From Phalacrocorax aristotelis (taxonomy: Eukaryota; Chordata; Aves; Suliformes; Phalacrocoracidae), in assembly GCF_949628215.1 (NCBI RefSeq), contig NC_134281.1, positions 14,270,501 through 14,334,500 on the forward strand: DNA of 64,000 bases, given 5' to 3'. This document shows, piece after piece, positions 37,910 to 50,700 of the stretch. A program made the position numbers and the translations under genes. Every line of letters starts with the position of its first letter. Position 1 is the first letter of the stretch. The notes under the pieces are model-generated. The model did no database searches, had not been told where the DNA came from, and saw only the letters and a program-made list of their open reading frames with translations.

Positions 37910-38356
37910 TCATTTTCTGCGCCCAAGGCGGGCCATCAGCTCGGTGTTGGCAGCCGCCTTAGCCTGCAGGTCCTTCTCTCTGGCCAGGTCAAGTAGGATT
38001 TTCAGTACGTGGGTGGGGACATCAAGTGACAGGGACACCTTTCGTGCCTTTTTCTCCAGAGCAGGTCTCTTGGTGGCTGGGAGCACTGGCCAGGGCAATG
38101 CTTTTCTTGCTGGCCCTCGTATCAGCGATGGACTGAGTTTGTCCGGATGAGACCCTTCCCCAGACCCATGGTTGCTCCTCCACATTTTGGGGAGACCTGG
38201 CTGCATCTCAGCATTGGTAGTTTCCTGCCTTGTCTGCTTGCCTCCATCCCCGGCTTGGGGGTCTGGCAGGACTTGCTCACGGTTCAGCCCCTTCCACGCT
38301 CTCACCGGCATCCCAAGGATCACCAGGAAGGTGAGCAGCATCCTGCAGCACAGCAT
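37910..38356 (-). CDS. UCN2: Urocortin-2-type prohormone of the CRH family
   Basis: Encodes a 148-aa secreted precursor in a single coding exon. A signal peptide covers about residues 1-20 (MLCCRMLLTFLVILGMPVRA). The propeptide is basic and poorly conserved. A basic cleavage site EKKARK (101-106) precedes the mature peptide, about residues 107-144, which opens VSLSLDVPTHVLKILLDLAR and ends AAANTELMARL, followed by Gly145 as amide donor and RRK. The mature length of 38 residues and the SLDVP motif fit urocortins 2 and 3, ligands of CRHR2. The C-terminal GRRK looks UCN3-like, but the position directly downstream of COL7A1, as in human, supports UCN2. The start is the Met after a strong splice acceptor (ctcctcacag at 38369); a Met nine codons upstream lies in the intron. 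Confidence 0.85.
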   Translation of the reverse strand: MLCCRMLLTFLVILGMPVRAWKGLNREQVLPDPQAGDGGKQTRQETTNAEMQPGLPKMWRSNHGSGEGSHPDKLSPSLIRGPARKALPWPVLPATKRPALEKKARKVSLSLDVPTHVLKILLDLAREKDLQAKAAANTELMARLGRRK

Positions 38357-39183
38357 GGCCGAGAGCGCCTGTGAGGAGCACACAGCTGGTGCTAAGCATC
38401 AACCCCCCCAGCATGTTGCCACGGCCCACAGGCAGGGCTCATCCCCACCAGGGTGCCACACACAGACCCCACCGTTCCCAGAGCCAGCTGTCCATGCCCA
38501 GCACATGGGGGATCACCTCCCTTTTGGGGAGCCTTCAGTTTTCCACCCTGATTTTAACCTTTTTACATGGAGGGGGAGTTTTGTGGAGGCTGAAGGTGAC
38601 ATGGGAGGCAGATCAGTCAGGCGTCCCCATCCTTTCCCACAGGCCCTGGCCAGATGCTGGCTGTCCCCTCCACTTCACACCCTCCAGCCCTTTGCCACCC
38701 AGGGGAAGGGACATTCCCAGCTGGAGGGTGGCAGCGTGGGGACTGTGGCCACTCCCCAGCCCAGACCTGCCCTTTGACTGGGGAAGTGTGACATGCCCAG
38801 GGTTTCAGGATCAGGCGGGCTGTGGGGCTTTCCTCCTCCCACGTCTTCCCTGGCAGATGCTGCCAGACCCCATGGGGCTGCTGAGCTCTCTGGGACAAAA
38901 GCCACCCTACTGGGAGGGTCACAAGCCACTTGGTCTAAAATACACAGCAGGTCAGTGGCAGTAGGGTGACAAGGGCACAAGTCCAGCCACATGCACTGAC
39001 CTGTGCCAAGTCTCAGCATTTTCCTACAGTCTGGCCCCTGCCCTGGTGCCAGGGAGGGCCCCAGGGGATGCAGGGTGCTGTGGGGTGGGAGTACAGGGGC
39101 ACCACCACACAAATCCTGCTGTACAGCCACCTCTCCTCTAAATCAATTGCCCAGCGGGGTTTGTCCAGCTAGAAGGAGGGCAG

Positions 39184-39316
39184 TAAAAGGCATCCAGCTT
39201 CCTGCAACCCATCTCTGGGGTGAAACCTTTTGGAAAGTACCAGACCGGGCAGCCAGAGGTAGTTTAACAAGCTGGGAAGAGAGTAATGAAAAGCATCCAA
39301 CCCCCTGCAACCCATT
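39184..39316. repeat. Two diverged copies of a ~27-bp unit in the UCN2 intron
   Basis: aaaaggcatccagcttcctgcaacccat at about 39187 and aaaagcatccaaccccctgc plus aacccat at about 39291 are related segments about 105 bases apart. The sequence between them is only partly similar. This is a minor duplication with no evident function. Confidence 0.5.
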
Positions 39317-39365
39317 TCCCAGCTAACTCCCCCTAAGAAAGCATCACCGAAGAGCGCAGCCTCAC

Positions 39366-39472
39366 CATTTCCAGCAGGTCCTTGTTCCCCTGATGTTCAG
39401 GCAACACTCCTGGAGTGCAGGGATTGCAAGCTGGGGGTTTGTCCTGCGCCCCACTGAGCCCTGGCTCTTATC
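39366..39472 (-). promoter_or_regulatory. UCN2: UCN2 noncoding exon 1 and promoter
   Basis: On the - strand a donor (GAAATG then gtgaggctgcg) ends a probable exon 1 at 39366. About 100 bases further upstream lies gataag (39467-39472), which could be a TATA variant or GATA site, in the context gggggcaggataagagccag. This gives one noncoding exon, a 1-kb intron and one coding exon, the layout known for mammalian urocortin genes. Confidence 0.45.
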
Positions 39473-39479
39473 CTGCCCC

Positions 39480-41160
39480 CAGCTCCACCTCCACCCCATG
39501 GAGGGGGTGACAGTGACACACAGTGGGGGGACACACACAATGTTATTAATACATTTTGCCTAATAGCAGATGAAATCATCCCAGGCTGTGGGTGGGTGTT
39601 TGCCCCCTCAGCTCCATCCACTGTGTTTGGAGGGGATTCCGGGAACCCAGGGCAGCTCAGGCATAATTATTTCATATCTGACTCTCAAGATGGTTTTTAT
39701 CCATCTAATTGAGCCTTCCTGCTCCTGTCAGCCTTCGTTAATCACTTCAGGAAGGGAAAAATGCACATGCATATCACTGCTGGCCGGCATCCGTGGCACT
39801 GACAGTGAGTGCCAGCCTCCCTGGCATTGTGCCGCACAAGGCTCCCGATCATCTCCTGGTGCCAGTTTGGCACTGCTGTCCTGATGGATTCCCTGGCCCT
39901 GGCCAGCTGGGAGACATTGCTGGAGACACGTCACCTCCCTGCTGTGCCAACCCCAGATCACTGCTTGAGCCACTGGTTTGCCGCCAGCTGCACCAGTCCA
40001 ACTGGGACACCACAGTTTTGCAGCTTACCTTCACCCAGTCCGAATGGGATGGCACTGGTTTCCATCCCACCTGCACCAGTCCAGCCTGGCTCAGCGTCTC
40101 CACCAGCTGCCTGCAGTGGGGAGTAGCCTATAGGCGTTGCTGTGGGGTGAGCCCCATGCAGAAGGGTTTTGCCCCAGAGTTCCCCACTTAGTGGCTGTGG
40201 AAGCACCCGGGGCTCTCAGGCTGGGCAGGCACCTGCATGAGATGAGTTGGTGGGTGCTCAGCCCAGAGGGCTAGCCAGGGCGAGGAGCCAGGGCACTGGG
40301 GACTGGGGCTTAGACTGCTGGGGGTCTCACCCACCCCTGCAGTCACAGGGTGACCCCATCCTGTACCAGCTGCCTCACAGCCTCCCTGGCAGGGTCAGGG
40401 AGAGAAAATAATGCTGGCTCTGTTCCTCCTCCTGGGGACAGCCAGGAACTTGCCCCCCGGCTTGTCAGAGCAGCCAAAATTAGCAGCTGGTGGTGATTCA
40501 CCCAGTGCATCATGCAGCACCACAACCTCACGTGCTGACATGTCATGGCCTGGCCAGGGGGTCACGGCCTGGCTTGCGTCAGCCAGGCACGTGCCAGGCA
40601 TGTTGATGGGGCACTGGGCTCCCTGGCAGGGTGAAGACCCCCAGCCAGTGCTGCCAGCAAGGAGCAGCTGGGAAGGGCATCCCAGCTGCAATGGGCAGAG
40701 GACACATGTGGCTCAAGAACCGGCCCCAAACCCCACGGGCATCTCCAGTGGCGCACCAAGAAGCATGGCATCTCCCTGTGAGTGCAGCTTTTAATAGCAC
40801 AGCACACACACCCCCCCCGCATTGGTACACATATACATTCGCTGTATACAGATATACCCAGAGAGCAGCGGTACATACGGGCGCTACAAAGCCCGCCCAG
40901 CAGCCCACAGCCCCCTGCAAACCCCGGGAGCCCACATTGCTTTCATGAAGCCTTTGAGAGCAAGCGAGGTGAGCAGGAACCTCCTCTAACATAGCACCAT
41001 CCTCAGGGTTTCCCCAACAGGCCGGGGAGTGGAGACAAGCACCCCCTGGATTAAAGACAGACATGCTGTTGGCAGGCGTGTGAGCCTCCAGCCCCCCACA
41101 GGTCTTTGCCAAACCATTGCAGCTGCAAAAGTGGAACTGAGTCCTGTTTGAGGCTGAGGT
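39480..41160. other. Intergenic DNA between COL7A1 and UCN2
   Basis: No gene recognised. A short AT-richer island at about 39,655-39,785 contains homeodomain-type cores (cataattatt, tctaattgag, cgttaatcac) next to the UCN2 promoter. A dinucleotide-rich stretch (cacacacacccccccc with tacacatatacattcg) lies at 40,800-40,860. An ATTAAA on the - strand (40790-40795) could be a distal COL7A1 poly(A) signal. Confidence 0.55.
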
Positions 41161-41164
41161 GAAA

Positions 41165-41170
41165 TTTATT
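41165..41170 (-). terminator. COL7A1: Poly(A) signal of COL7A1
   Basis: tttatt on the + strand is AATAAA on the - strand, about 540 bases past the COL7A1 stop codon. It is the first canonical signal found after the stop. Confidence 0.65.
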
Positions 41171-41709
41171 GAGATGGAGCTGGTTGCAGGGTGGGTGTTG
41201 AGGGATGCCATGCAGGAAGGCACCACCTAGCCCAGGGATGCAGGCAGCCTCCCCTGGCAGAGAGCAGGGAGTTGAGGGGGGATTTGGGAGACTCATGGGA
41301 GGGGCAGGGAAGGAGATTAAAGTGTTAGATGAGGGGAGCCCAACCACACCAAGTCCCAGCTCTGCTCCTGGGGGAGGGGACACGGGGCCAAGCACCATGC
41401 CATCAGCAGCAAATAAGTTAAAAATCAAACTGGCAACAGCCCAGAAAACTTGTGGGTGGGAAAGGGGGTTAAGAGCCTTGCAGGGGGGATGGTTTCCCAT
41501 TTGATACAAATTTCACCTTAACAGGTAGTAGAAGTAATATGAAAGGAAAAACCTGTGAGCAGCAATAAGACACGTTAGAAATAGCACCAAGTTCCTGCTA
41601 GAGGCTGGTGGACATGCCGCCCCTGCCACCATGGGCAGCCCAGCCCTGGCTGGGGCGGCAGCTGGGCCCCACCACCAGGCAGCCCTGTCTGCCAAGCCAT
41701 TGCCCATGC

Positions 41710-41759
41710 CTATGCCTTCAGATGCTCTCCCACCTTGTCACTGGCAATGCTGCGGGCAC
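41710..41759 (-). other. COL7A1: COL7A1 last coding exon
   Basis: After acceptor ctctgcag the exon encodes the end [15 protein letters not shown] and a TAG stop (41710-41712). It follows the Kunitz domain and is similar in length to the human C-terminal extension but not in sequence. Confidence 0.85.
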
Positions 41760-44700
41760 CTGCAGAGAGAAGTGAGAAGGTGTCAAAGCCGAGGTGGGGA
41801 CCAGCATCATTCCCTGGCCCAGCATCAGCCCAGCCCACAGCACCTGGTAGGGATGCTGTCAGACACGCCGGTGCCAGTGGCCAGGCCCATGCCATGCCTA
41901 CCTGCCCCTGGGTGCTGCCCGCAGTGCAGCTCGCACTCCTCCTTGCTGTTGAAGCGGTTGCGGTTGCCCCGGCAGCCGCTGTAGATGAAGGGCCGGCACT
42001 CGGAGACTCTTTGGTTATAGTACCACCGTAGCGTGTAGCGCTGGCAGTCCCCCTCATCCAGCAACAGGCTGCAGGGCTTGGCTGCAGGCGGCAAACAGCA
42101 ATAGTGAGGGCAGGCAGGAGCTGGCAGCCCAACAGCAGTGGAGGCAGCTGGACCCACTTGGCAGAGGAAGAAAAACCCCAGGAGGGGAAGGCAGGGAATG
42201 GTTCCTGGATGAGTGCAGCAGGGTTTGGCTAGAGGGGACATCATCATGCCCTGCCCAAGTGCTGGGAGTGAGGGCAGGAGACGCTGCTCTGTGCAAGCCC
42301 TCTCCCAGAGGCAGCTCCCAGCAAAGGCTGGAGATAGAGCTGGGAGGAAGGTGGCATAGGGACACGATGGCCAAAGCATCCTTGGAAGTGTACTGGAAGG
42401 ACCCTCTGCATGCTGCTGCTGCTACCAGGGCTTCCCTGCTCTCCTGGGGACTTTAGGTCCCACCAGCCCAGCAAACTACCTTTCACTGCTGGGTGACAGC
42501 TTCATTGAGGGGGGTGGAGCACAAGGTCTGAACAGCGTGTGCGGCACAGTGCTGCGATGGGAAACGCACACCCTGCCTGGGTGCCAGCAAGAGGGCTGCA
42601 AATTCCAAATTCCCCCAGCCAGAGGGCATGGGGATCTGCTGCAAGGCAGGATGTGGAGGCATCACCCCAGCAAAGCCTGGGCAGTCCCATGGTCACCCCC
42701 AGTGGCTTCACCCTTGGTGCCAGGCAGGTGCAGGGAAGCTCACCGCTCATCACGGGCTGCTCCAAGCTGTCCATCTCTGGGACCTCGTCGTAGTCCTCCT
42801 CCTCCCCATACAGGCTCTCATACTCAAGGTCGTCAGTGTCAAGCATGATCTGTGTATCCTGCCCTGGGAGACAGCGCTGGGCATGAGCCTTCACCTCCTG
42901 CTCCATCCTGCTCCCCCAGCCACAGCCCTGGCGCTGCACACGCCTGCATGCGCACAGCACACACCTGTGCATGCCTGCACACACATACACGCATGCACAC
43001 ACACTCCTTGCTGCCCTCTATTTTCCCTGCTCTTTAATTAAAGCCCCCTAGGACTGGCAGCATTGCCACTGAGATTATCCCTCAGTGCCTATGAGCAGAA
43101 GGCAGGGACATGACTGGTCACACACATGGAGCAGGGTAAAAAGGGGGATGGGAACTAAAAGCACAGGGATGACACTCACTCTCCTCTTCCTCAGCGTGTG
43201 ACAACTTGAGCACAGGGACTGGGTGAGCGCTGCCAGCTGGGAATGGCTGGGTGGGGAATCGCCCTGCAAGGGGGAAGGACACCATGCAGGCATCAGGATG
43301 GATGTGGGGGCATCCAAGGGCACTTCCCCCCTGGCTCCCAGGGGGAAAACACCCCTTGCACGTGCAGAGAAGCCCAGCGCTGCCCCAGCACTGCTGCAAC
43401 ATGCCAGGGTACACAGCCTGGAATGGGGTGCCTGAGGACACCTCCTCTCTGCACCGCAGACCAGGGCTGCCAGGAATTTCCGGCAGAAGGACAGGCAGGA
43501 GAAGCTGCTGCCCAGTGAGACAGCGCCTGCTGGGAGCCCAGTAGGATTGGGATGACTATGGGCACGGGGAGGCACATGTGCCCTTGGGGCCAGATCTTGT
43601 AGGTCCTCTGAGCTCTCCATCACCTCTTTGGCCGTGCTCCCTCTCCTGGCGGATGCTTCTTCCTCCTCCCTGGGCAGTGTGGAGGCTGCTCCTGGCCTGA
43701 GTCCCCCAGCCTCCTTGGAAAGAAAGCACCCCACCTCATCCCAGCCCACCCCTTGCCCCCCCATTCCTCCAACCTAATCCTGCAGCCCACCCTCCTATCC
43801 AGCAGTCCTGGCCCCTGCAAGCCCACCTGCCCCAGCTCTAGCACCCAAGCATGGATGGGGCGCAGTCACCATGGTCCCTTCTCAATCGGACACACCCTGG
43901 CAGTGCCCAGACCCCATTGGCACTATCCCGAACTGGCTGCCCCAGGAATCCCTGCTGCACCATCACTTCTGCCCTGCATCATCACTTCTCCCTGTGCACA
44001 GTCCTGTACTGATGCTGGGCCCAACTGAGGGGGTCCTGGAGGGTCCCAGCTGCCTCCAGAGCACCCAAAACTGGCAGCACACCTGGGTGCCGGGACCCCT
44101 TCGGTGCCACACACATAGGGCAGGGGGCTAGGAAGGGAGAGTCACAACCTGAGTGCTCACGTGAATCCAGGTGCTGTGGGAAGTGGCCACCGCAGGCTAT
44201 GGGAGAGATGGGGCGTGGGGTCAGGGGCAGTGGGGGCCAGACCCCTGACCCCAGGGCAGTGGTGGGGGATGCTCACCACAGTGCTGGTTCATCTCCTGCC
44301 TGACGAAGGCACGGATCTCCTCCTCCTGCCGGGCACATGGAGGAGCAAAGGACCCACATCGCAATGGGGGATGGTGCAGTTAGAGAGGAGGAAAAACCCT
44401 TTCTCCAGGCCCCAGCAGAGCTCGGTGGTGGGGGAAGCCTCTCCATCAGTGGCAGCAGGACAGATCTGGCACCCCTTCCCACCCCAGTGACCTGAGCACT
44501 GCGAGCCTATACCAGTTCCCTTCTGGCTCCTTACCGTCATGCCTGGCTCCCCCTTCTCCCCACGGAGCCCCTGGATGCCGGGACTGCCCTAGGGACAAGC
44601 AGAAGCAAGGTGGGAGGCTGGCCCTGGCTGGGACTCACCCAGGCAGGGCCAGGGACCCGCTCACCCACCTGCTCTCCTCTCTCACCAGGGATACCAGGTA

Positions 44701-47700
44701 CGCCACGGGCCCCCTGTACTGACTGTCCAGGGGGGCCTCTCTCCCCCTGCAAAGGACAAATGCTCGTGATCTGGCTAGTGGCTCTGGAGCCTCTCTGCTC
44801 CCTCCAGCACCATGAATGTGCTGCTTTTCCTGACAGAGCTGGGAGAGGGCTCCTGATGCCACCAATCCCTTGCCCACTCCAGGGACAGGGTCCTCCACTA
44901 CTCACGCCACCCAGAGTGGGACTGACCACCAGTGGTGGGGACTCACCTTCTGGCCCTGTATGCCCTCGGGACCTCGTGCGCCAACGTTTCCTGGAGGTCC
45001 GGGGGGGCCAGGAGCACCGTCACTACCCCGGGGACCAGGGCCACCGATAATGCCTGGGGCACCCTGTGGGACAGCAGAGGGTGAGGCCAGGGGTGTCGGA
45101 ACCCCCCAGCCCCAGATCAGGTGCCATGGGCATCTTCCAACCCTGCAGGTGAGCATCCCCAAAGCACTGGCACCAGAGCCTTCTTGTAAAGAATGGGGAT
45201 TTATTGTCATGTATAGTTTAGTGACATAATTTAGAGCAGCACCAGATGGCTCTTCTGGGAGCATCAGGCTATGATGAGCTTCTGATCAAGGCCAGCTCCT
45301 GGTAAATGCAATGTGGTGCAAGGCATACTGTCCCTTCCAGCCCACTCACCCGGTCTCCTTTCTCCCCCTGGTCTCCTTTGGCTCCCTGCTGCCCATCGAA
45401 TCCCCGGTCACCCTGTGAAGAGGAAGGAACGGGCAGCGGGGTCAGGCAGACAGGGACAGGCAGACAGGGAGTTGAAGTGCCAGCACAGCTTTTCCCAGCA
45501 CCACCCTGACCTACCTTGGGTCCCATGAGCCCCTCCTTCCCAGGGGTGCCTGGTGGCCCCGACAGACCCAGCTCTCCCTGGGGGACAAAGCAGATGTCTG
45601 TCAGCCACCAGCTGCGCATTCCTGTTCCACCTTGGCGTCAGCAGAGTGCTTACCGGCTCGCCTTTCCTCCCTGGCAGCCCTGAGCGCCCTGGGATCCCCG
45701 GCTCTCCCTACAGCAGGCAGGAGAGAGGCAGGGCAGTCAGTCCTGTGCCCCTCAGTGCACACCCCAGAGCTGCAGGCAGAGGAGGGAACCCCGTGCCCCT
45801 GCTGCAGGGCTGAGGTCTGGCCTCGGCCACCTCCCTGCTCCCCCCAGCTGGCAGAGGTGATCCAAAGGGCAACATCCAGGCCTCTGTGGCACCCCATGGG
45901 CACCCACTCACCTTCTCACCCTTGTCCCCATCAATGCCACAGGCACCTTTCATGCCCCGGTCACCCTGCAAGGATGAGGAGGGGAGTCAGAGCCACACTG
46001 AGCTGGCACGGGTCCTGGCCGGGAGAACACCAGCGGGCAGAGGGACTAACCCACCTTGGGACCGCGCATGCCATAGGGTCCCATGTCTCCCTTCTCTCCC
46101 CGGGCTCCAGGGATCCCATCGCGGCCAGGCTGGCCCTGCAAAAGAGCATACAGAGTGATGGGGGTCCACTCCTGCCCCGCAGTGGGGTGGCAGCAGCACT
46201 AAGATGTGGCTTCTCACCGGCTCGCCAGGCTCTCCCAACGCTCCAACCTCTCCCTGGGGAAGGCAGAAGCATCAGTCAGGGCAGGTGAGGGGGACAGTGC
46301 CTCCAGCACTCCCAGCAGTGGAAGATGCTCAGCTCCTTACCTTCTGCCCACCAGGGCCACGTGCCCCAGGGAAGCCTGTGGAGCCCTTCTCGCCTTGCTC
46401 GCCCCTCGCCCCCTGCAAGCAGAAACCCAGATTGACACAGGGCAGGAGGGAGAGCTCTGGCCACTACACAGCCACAGCAAAGCCATGGTGACCTCTGAGG
46501 CTGGCTCTGGCAGATCCCCTGGCTGGGGTGCCAAGCACCATGCCAGGATGCCCACAAGCACCAGCATATGGGGCACAGGGATGCCATCATGCCTTGGTCC
46601 CTCTATCCATTGCCTATGGTGCCCAACCCAGCAGCCCCCAGCCACACACAAGTGCCTCCAGCCCTGTACCTTCTCTCCAGGCATGCCTTGCTCCCCCTTG
46701 TCCCCCTTGTCCCCTTCTGTGCCCTTCAGGCCACGCTCTCCCTGCAAAGAAAGAAACACAGGGATCAGGGAATGGGTAGACACTCAGACACATGGCAGGG
46801 TGGGGAGGACAGACCCCACCTGGGGCAGGGACATGGGGGTCTGTAGAGTGGCTGAAGGAGAAGGGACAGTGTGCTCTGCAAGGGAGGGTCTCCTGGAAGC
46901 AAGAAACCCCCCAGCTCTTCTGGCAGGCAGAGGTGTGTGGGGGCTATCCTGTGCCATTCAGGAGAGGGGGTGAAGGATCAAACCCGTAGGGCTGGAGCTG
47001 CCATGTGCCAGGAGGAGGGCAGGTGGGGTCTTTGGAAGAGGGATGCACAGGAGGGCCCCTGCTCATCAGGACAAGAGGGACAAAGCAAAAGGGGACAGCG
47101 AGGATGGGGACAGCAAGGATGGGGACATGGGGACAGCTCTTACCGGCTCCCCCTTGCTGCCCCGCACTCCAGCAGGCCCCTCCACCACAACAGTATCACC
47201 CTGGACACCCAAAGAAGAGAGACAGGGGTGAGTGGGCAGACTAGCACTGCTGACCTCCCACCCACTGCCCCTCACCTTGGGGACTCACCTTGTCTCCTTT
47301 GAGCCCTGGGGCCCCAACGTCTCCCTGTGAGGAAGACAAGATGGTGACATGGTGCCAGGATGCACGGTGGGAAGCGGGCAGCAGCTCCCTGGTGACCACA
47401 AACCCTGGGTGTTCGCCCTGCCTGGCTCCCCAGCCCCCAGAGTCCCTTACCTTGTCCCCACGCTCTCCCCGGTTCCCAGGCAAGCCCTGCGGGAGAGAGG
47501 GGAGAGAGGGGAGAGGATAGGGATGGTCAGGGAGGGACCTGGACAGGGGTACAGCTGGGGAGTGGGGTATTTACCGCTGGCCCGCGATCCCCTTCTGGCC
47601 CTGGTCGCCCATCTTCACCCTGCAAGAAGAAAGGGTTGTGAGAAGGGGGTCTGGGATAAGGGCACCCCTAGCATCACCCTACCCCAGAGACAGGCATGGC

Positions 47701-50700
47701 GCTGGCTCACCATCCCCTTAGGGATGGCACCATGGGATTTCCCATCCCCAGAGGTGGAGACATGGTGGACTGTGGTGGGGACACAGAGGGCCCATGACAT
47801 TACTTACCCGTGGCCCTGGGTCTCCACGCTCACCTCTGGCTCCTGGCAGCCCAGCCCCTGGAGCACCCTGCCAGGGGGAAGGCAAGAGCTCATTCCTGTC
47901 CTTGCTGCCCACCATTCCTCCCAGCCATGTCATGTCCCCCACCATGCCACAGGACACCCCACAGTCCCTGCCACCTCCCCAGATGCCTGGCAAAAAGCAG
48001 GCTCCCATGTGCCACCATCCAGAGTGGGCTCAGTATCCCCTGGAGGGTGGCTGCAGCAGCGACACCCCATGAGAGGAGCAGATCCCCACCCCTCATGCTT
48101 TAGGGCTGCCCCCCATCCTACCTTGTCACCCTTCAGGCCAGATGCCCCTTGTATGCCCTAAAAGAAAGGAGAGCGGTCAGCAAGCTATGGGAGAAGGCGA
48201 TCCCAGGTGCCCTGTGAAGCATCCCTGGGTGGGAGCCACAGCGGATCTTGCCCCTGCACTGGAGCCCCCAGCAACCCCCAGCCCCAGGAGCTGGGAAGGT
48301 GCAGGATGGGTCCCCATCATCCTGCCCAAGATGGGGGAGAGCCAGGGTAGAGCCTGCACCCCCAAAAATGCTGTAGCACTGGAGCTCCATACTCACGGCT
48401 GGCCCTGGGGGCCCCATGGGTCCTGGTGGTCCAGGGGTGCCATCTCTCCCAGGAAAGCCGATCAAACCCTAGCAGAAAAACACCAGTGAGTGGGCAGGGA
48501 CTGTGGCTGGGAGGCAATGGGGTTTGCAGGTACCCCACTGACACTGCCCAGGGGTCCACGGTCACTGGGACCAGTGAGGAGAGGTGCTGGCTGTAGCCTT
48601 TACCCTCTCTCCTGGGGGGCCTGGTGGGCCAGGCTGCCCATTGTCCCCTCTCAGGCCTGGCTGTCCCGGCGTCCCAGCGATGCCTGCCACACCTGGGGGT
48701 CCTGGTAGTCCTGGCAAGCCGATGTCACCCTGGAGCAGGGAAGAAAAGGATAGGGCTCATGAACACAGACCCTCAGGAGCATGCTTCTCCCTTGGCCAGC
48801 CAAGCCAGAACAGCACCCAGGCATTGGGGATGTGGTGAGAGCCAGGGTGACATGGGGACAGGGGTTACCTTCAAGCCCAGAGGCCCGTCCTGTCCTGGCG
48901 GCCCCTGCACACCGACACCTGGTGATCCCTGCATGGTGGCAGACAGCGCATGGCACAGTGCCCCTTGCTGGCAGGCGCAGGCGTGCCAGTGGCACCGCGA
49001 CACCTGGAGTGGCCCCTGGGAGCAGGGGACACATACCTTCTCCCCTTTGGCTCCGGTGGACCCCTTGGCTCCCTGTAAAGACACCAAGCCACTAGGAAGG
49101 TCTGGGCAGTAGGTGACAAGGGTGCAGGTTGCCCCCCACCTCTGATGGCATCCATGCCCCAGCCACCCATGTGCCTCCTACTCACGTCTTCCCCAGGATC
49201 CCCTGGCTCCCCGAATCTTCCTGGCTCTCCCTGTCAGGGGGAAACAAGTAAAAAGCAGGGGTGTGTGATGATGTACTGGGGAAGCAGCTGCAGCTGGATC
49301 CCTGCACTGTGGCCAGGCAGCCAGGGAGCCCAAGGCCCCCCACGGCCCCCTCCCTGCCACCCCTCGGGGTGGCACTCACCTTCTCGCCCTTGGGGCCCGG
49401 CAAGCCTCGGTCACCCTTGGAGCCCTGCCAGGGGGAGAGCAGTGTTAGGGGAGGGGGAGGCCTCAGAGCTGGCTCACCCCACAAAAGGCAGGAGTGGTAG
49501 TAGGAGGGATAAGGTTAATGGAGAGGATGATGTTAATAGGAAGGACAAGGTTAATGGGGCCAACTCACAGGTTCTCCCAGCAGCACGCCCTCCAGCAATG
49601 CCGGCTCGCCCTGCAACAACACACGGGTGCTCAGGCATGCCCACAGTGGGTGCCGGCACACTGCGGACCCTTGCCCACCCCAGCCCTGGTGGCTTCAGCA
49701 GCACACAGGGGTGGGAGTCCCTCCACCTCGCACCCTGGCTCCTTACCTTCTCACCTTTGACACCGGGAGGGCCAGTGATGGCCTGAGGCACAGAGGAGAG
49801 AGGAGGCAGGTGAGCAGGGCTGCATGGGGATGCTCCCCCTCATCCCAGCCTAGGAACATCAGGGAAGCTCCCGGCCACTGAGGAGGCAGCTCTGCACTCA
49901 CCTGCCCTGGGGCTCCAGCATTCCCTGGCTCTCCCTTGGGACCAGCAGGGCCTGAAGGTCCCGGCATGCCCTGGCACAAGGGCACAGCCCTCAGCCTCAG
50001 ATGCGGACACCCCATGCTGAGCCCCATGGGGCTCCTGCTGGGACCGGATGAGGTGAGCAGCAACGTACCATCTTCCCAGGCATCCCTGCCTCGCCGTCCT
50101 TCCCCGGCATGCCGTCCCTGCCTGGCACACCTGGCTTCCCGGTCTCCCCCTGTGGGTGGTAAGAGTGGGGCTGGGGCATAAGGGTCCTACAGCCCCCCAA
50201 GTAGCCCTGAGTGCCCATACTGATGGCAGCCAGGCAGTGGAGGAAAACACACTCACCACTTGTCCTGGCAGCCCAGAGGCACCTGGTGGGCCCTGCAAGG
50301 GAGACATTAGCAGAACTTAAGCTGTAGCCCAGGCTACAGGGAATGGCCAAGGGACAGGTTGAGGGACTGAGGGGTCCTGCAAATACCTACCCCCGGGCCA
50401 GGGGGGCCAGGGGGGCCAGGCAGCCCCATGCTTCCTTGGGGACCAGGCAAGCCCTGCAATTGTAACAGCTGCATCAGAGGGGATGGCACACTGCCCTGGC
50501 ACAGCCGGGACCTCGGCTGCCCCCATGGGAAGGTGCATGGCAGCTTTGGGCGGGGCCAAATGGGTGCTGGTGGGGAAGGCACAAGTGCTCACCCGGATGC
50601 TGGAGCCAGGTTCCCCCGGATCACCCTGCAAAGAGAGCACCTGCGTCAGTCCCACCACACTGACCCACCAGCCACCATGGTCACATCCCCATGCCTGCCA

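Noticed and set aside
38357-38383. Upstream Met (MCSSQ) for the UCN2 precursor
   Set aside because: A strong splice acceptor (ctcctcacag) lies between it and the chosen start, so it is intronic.
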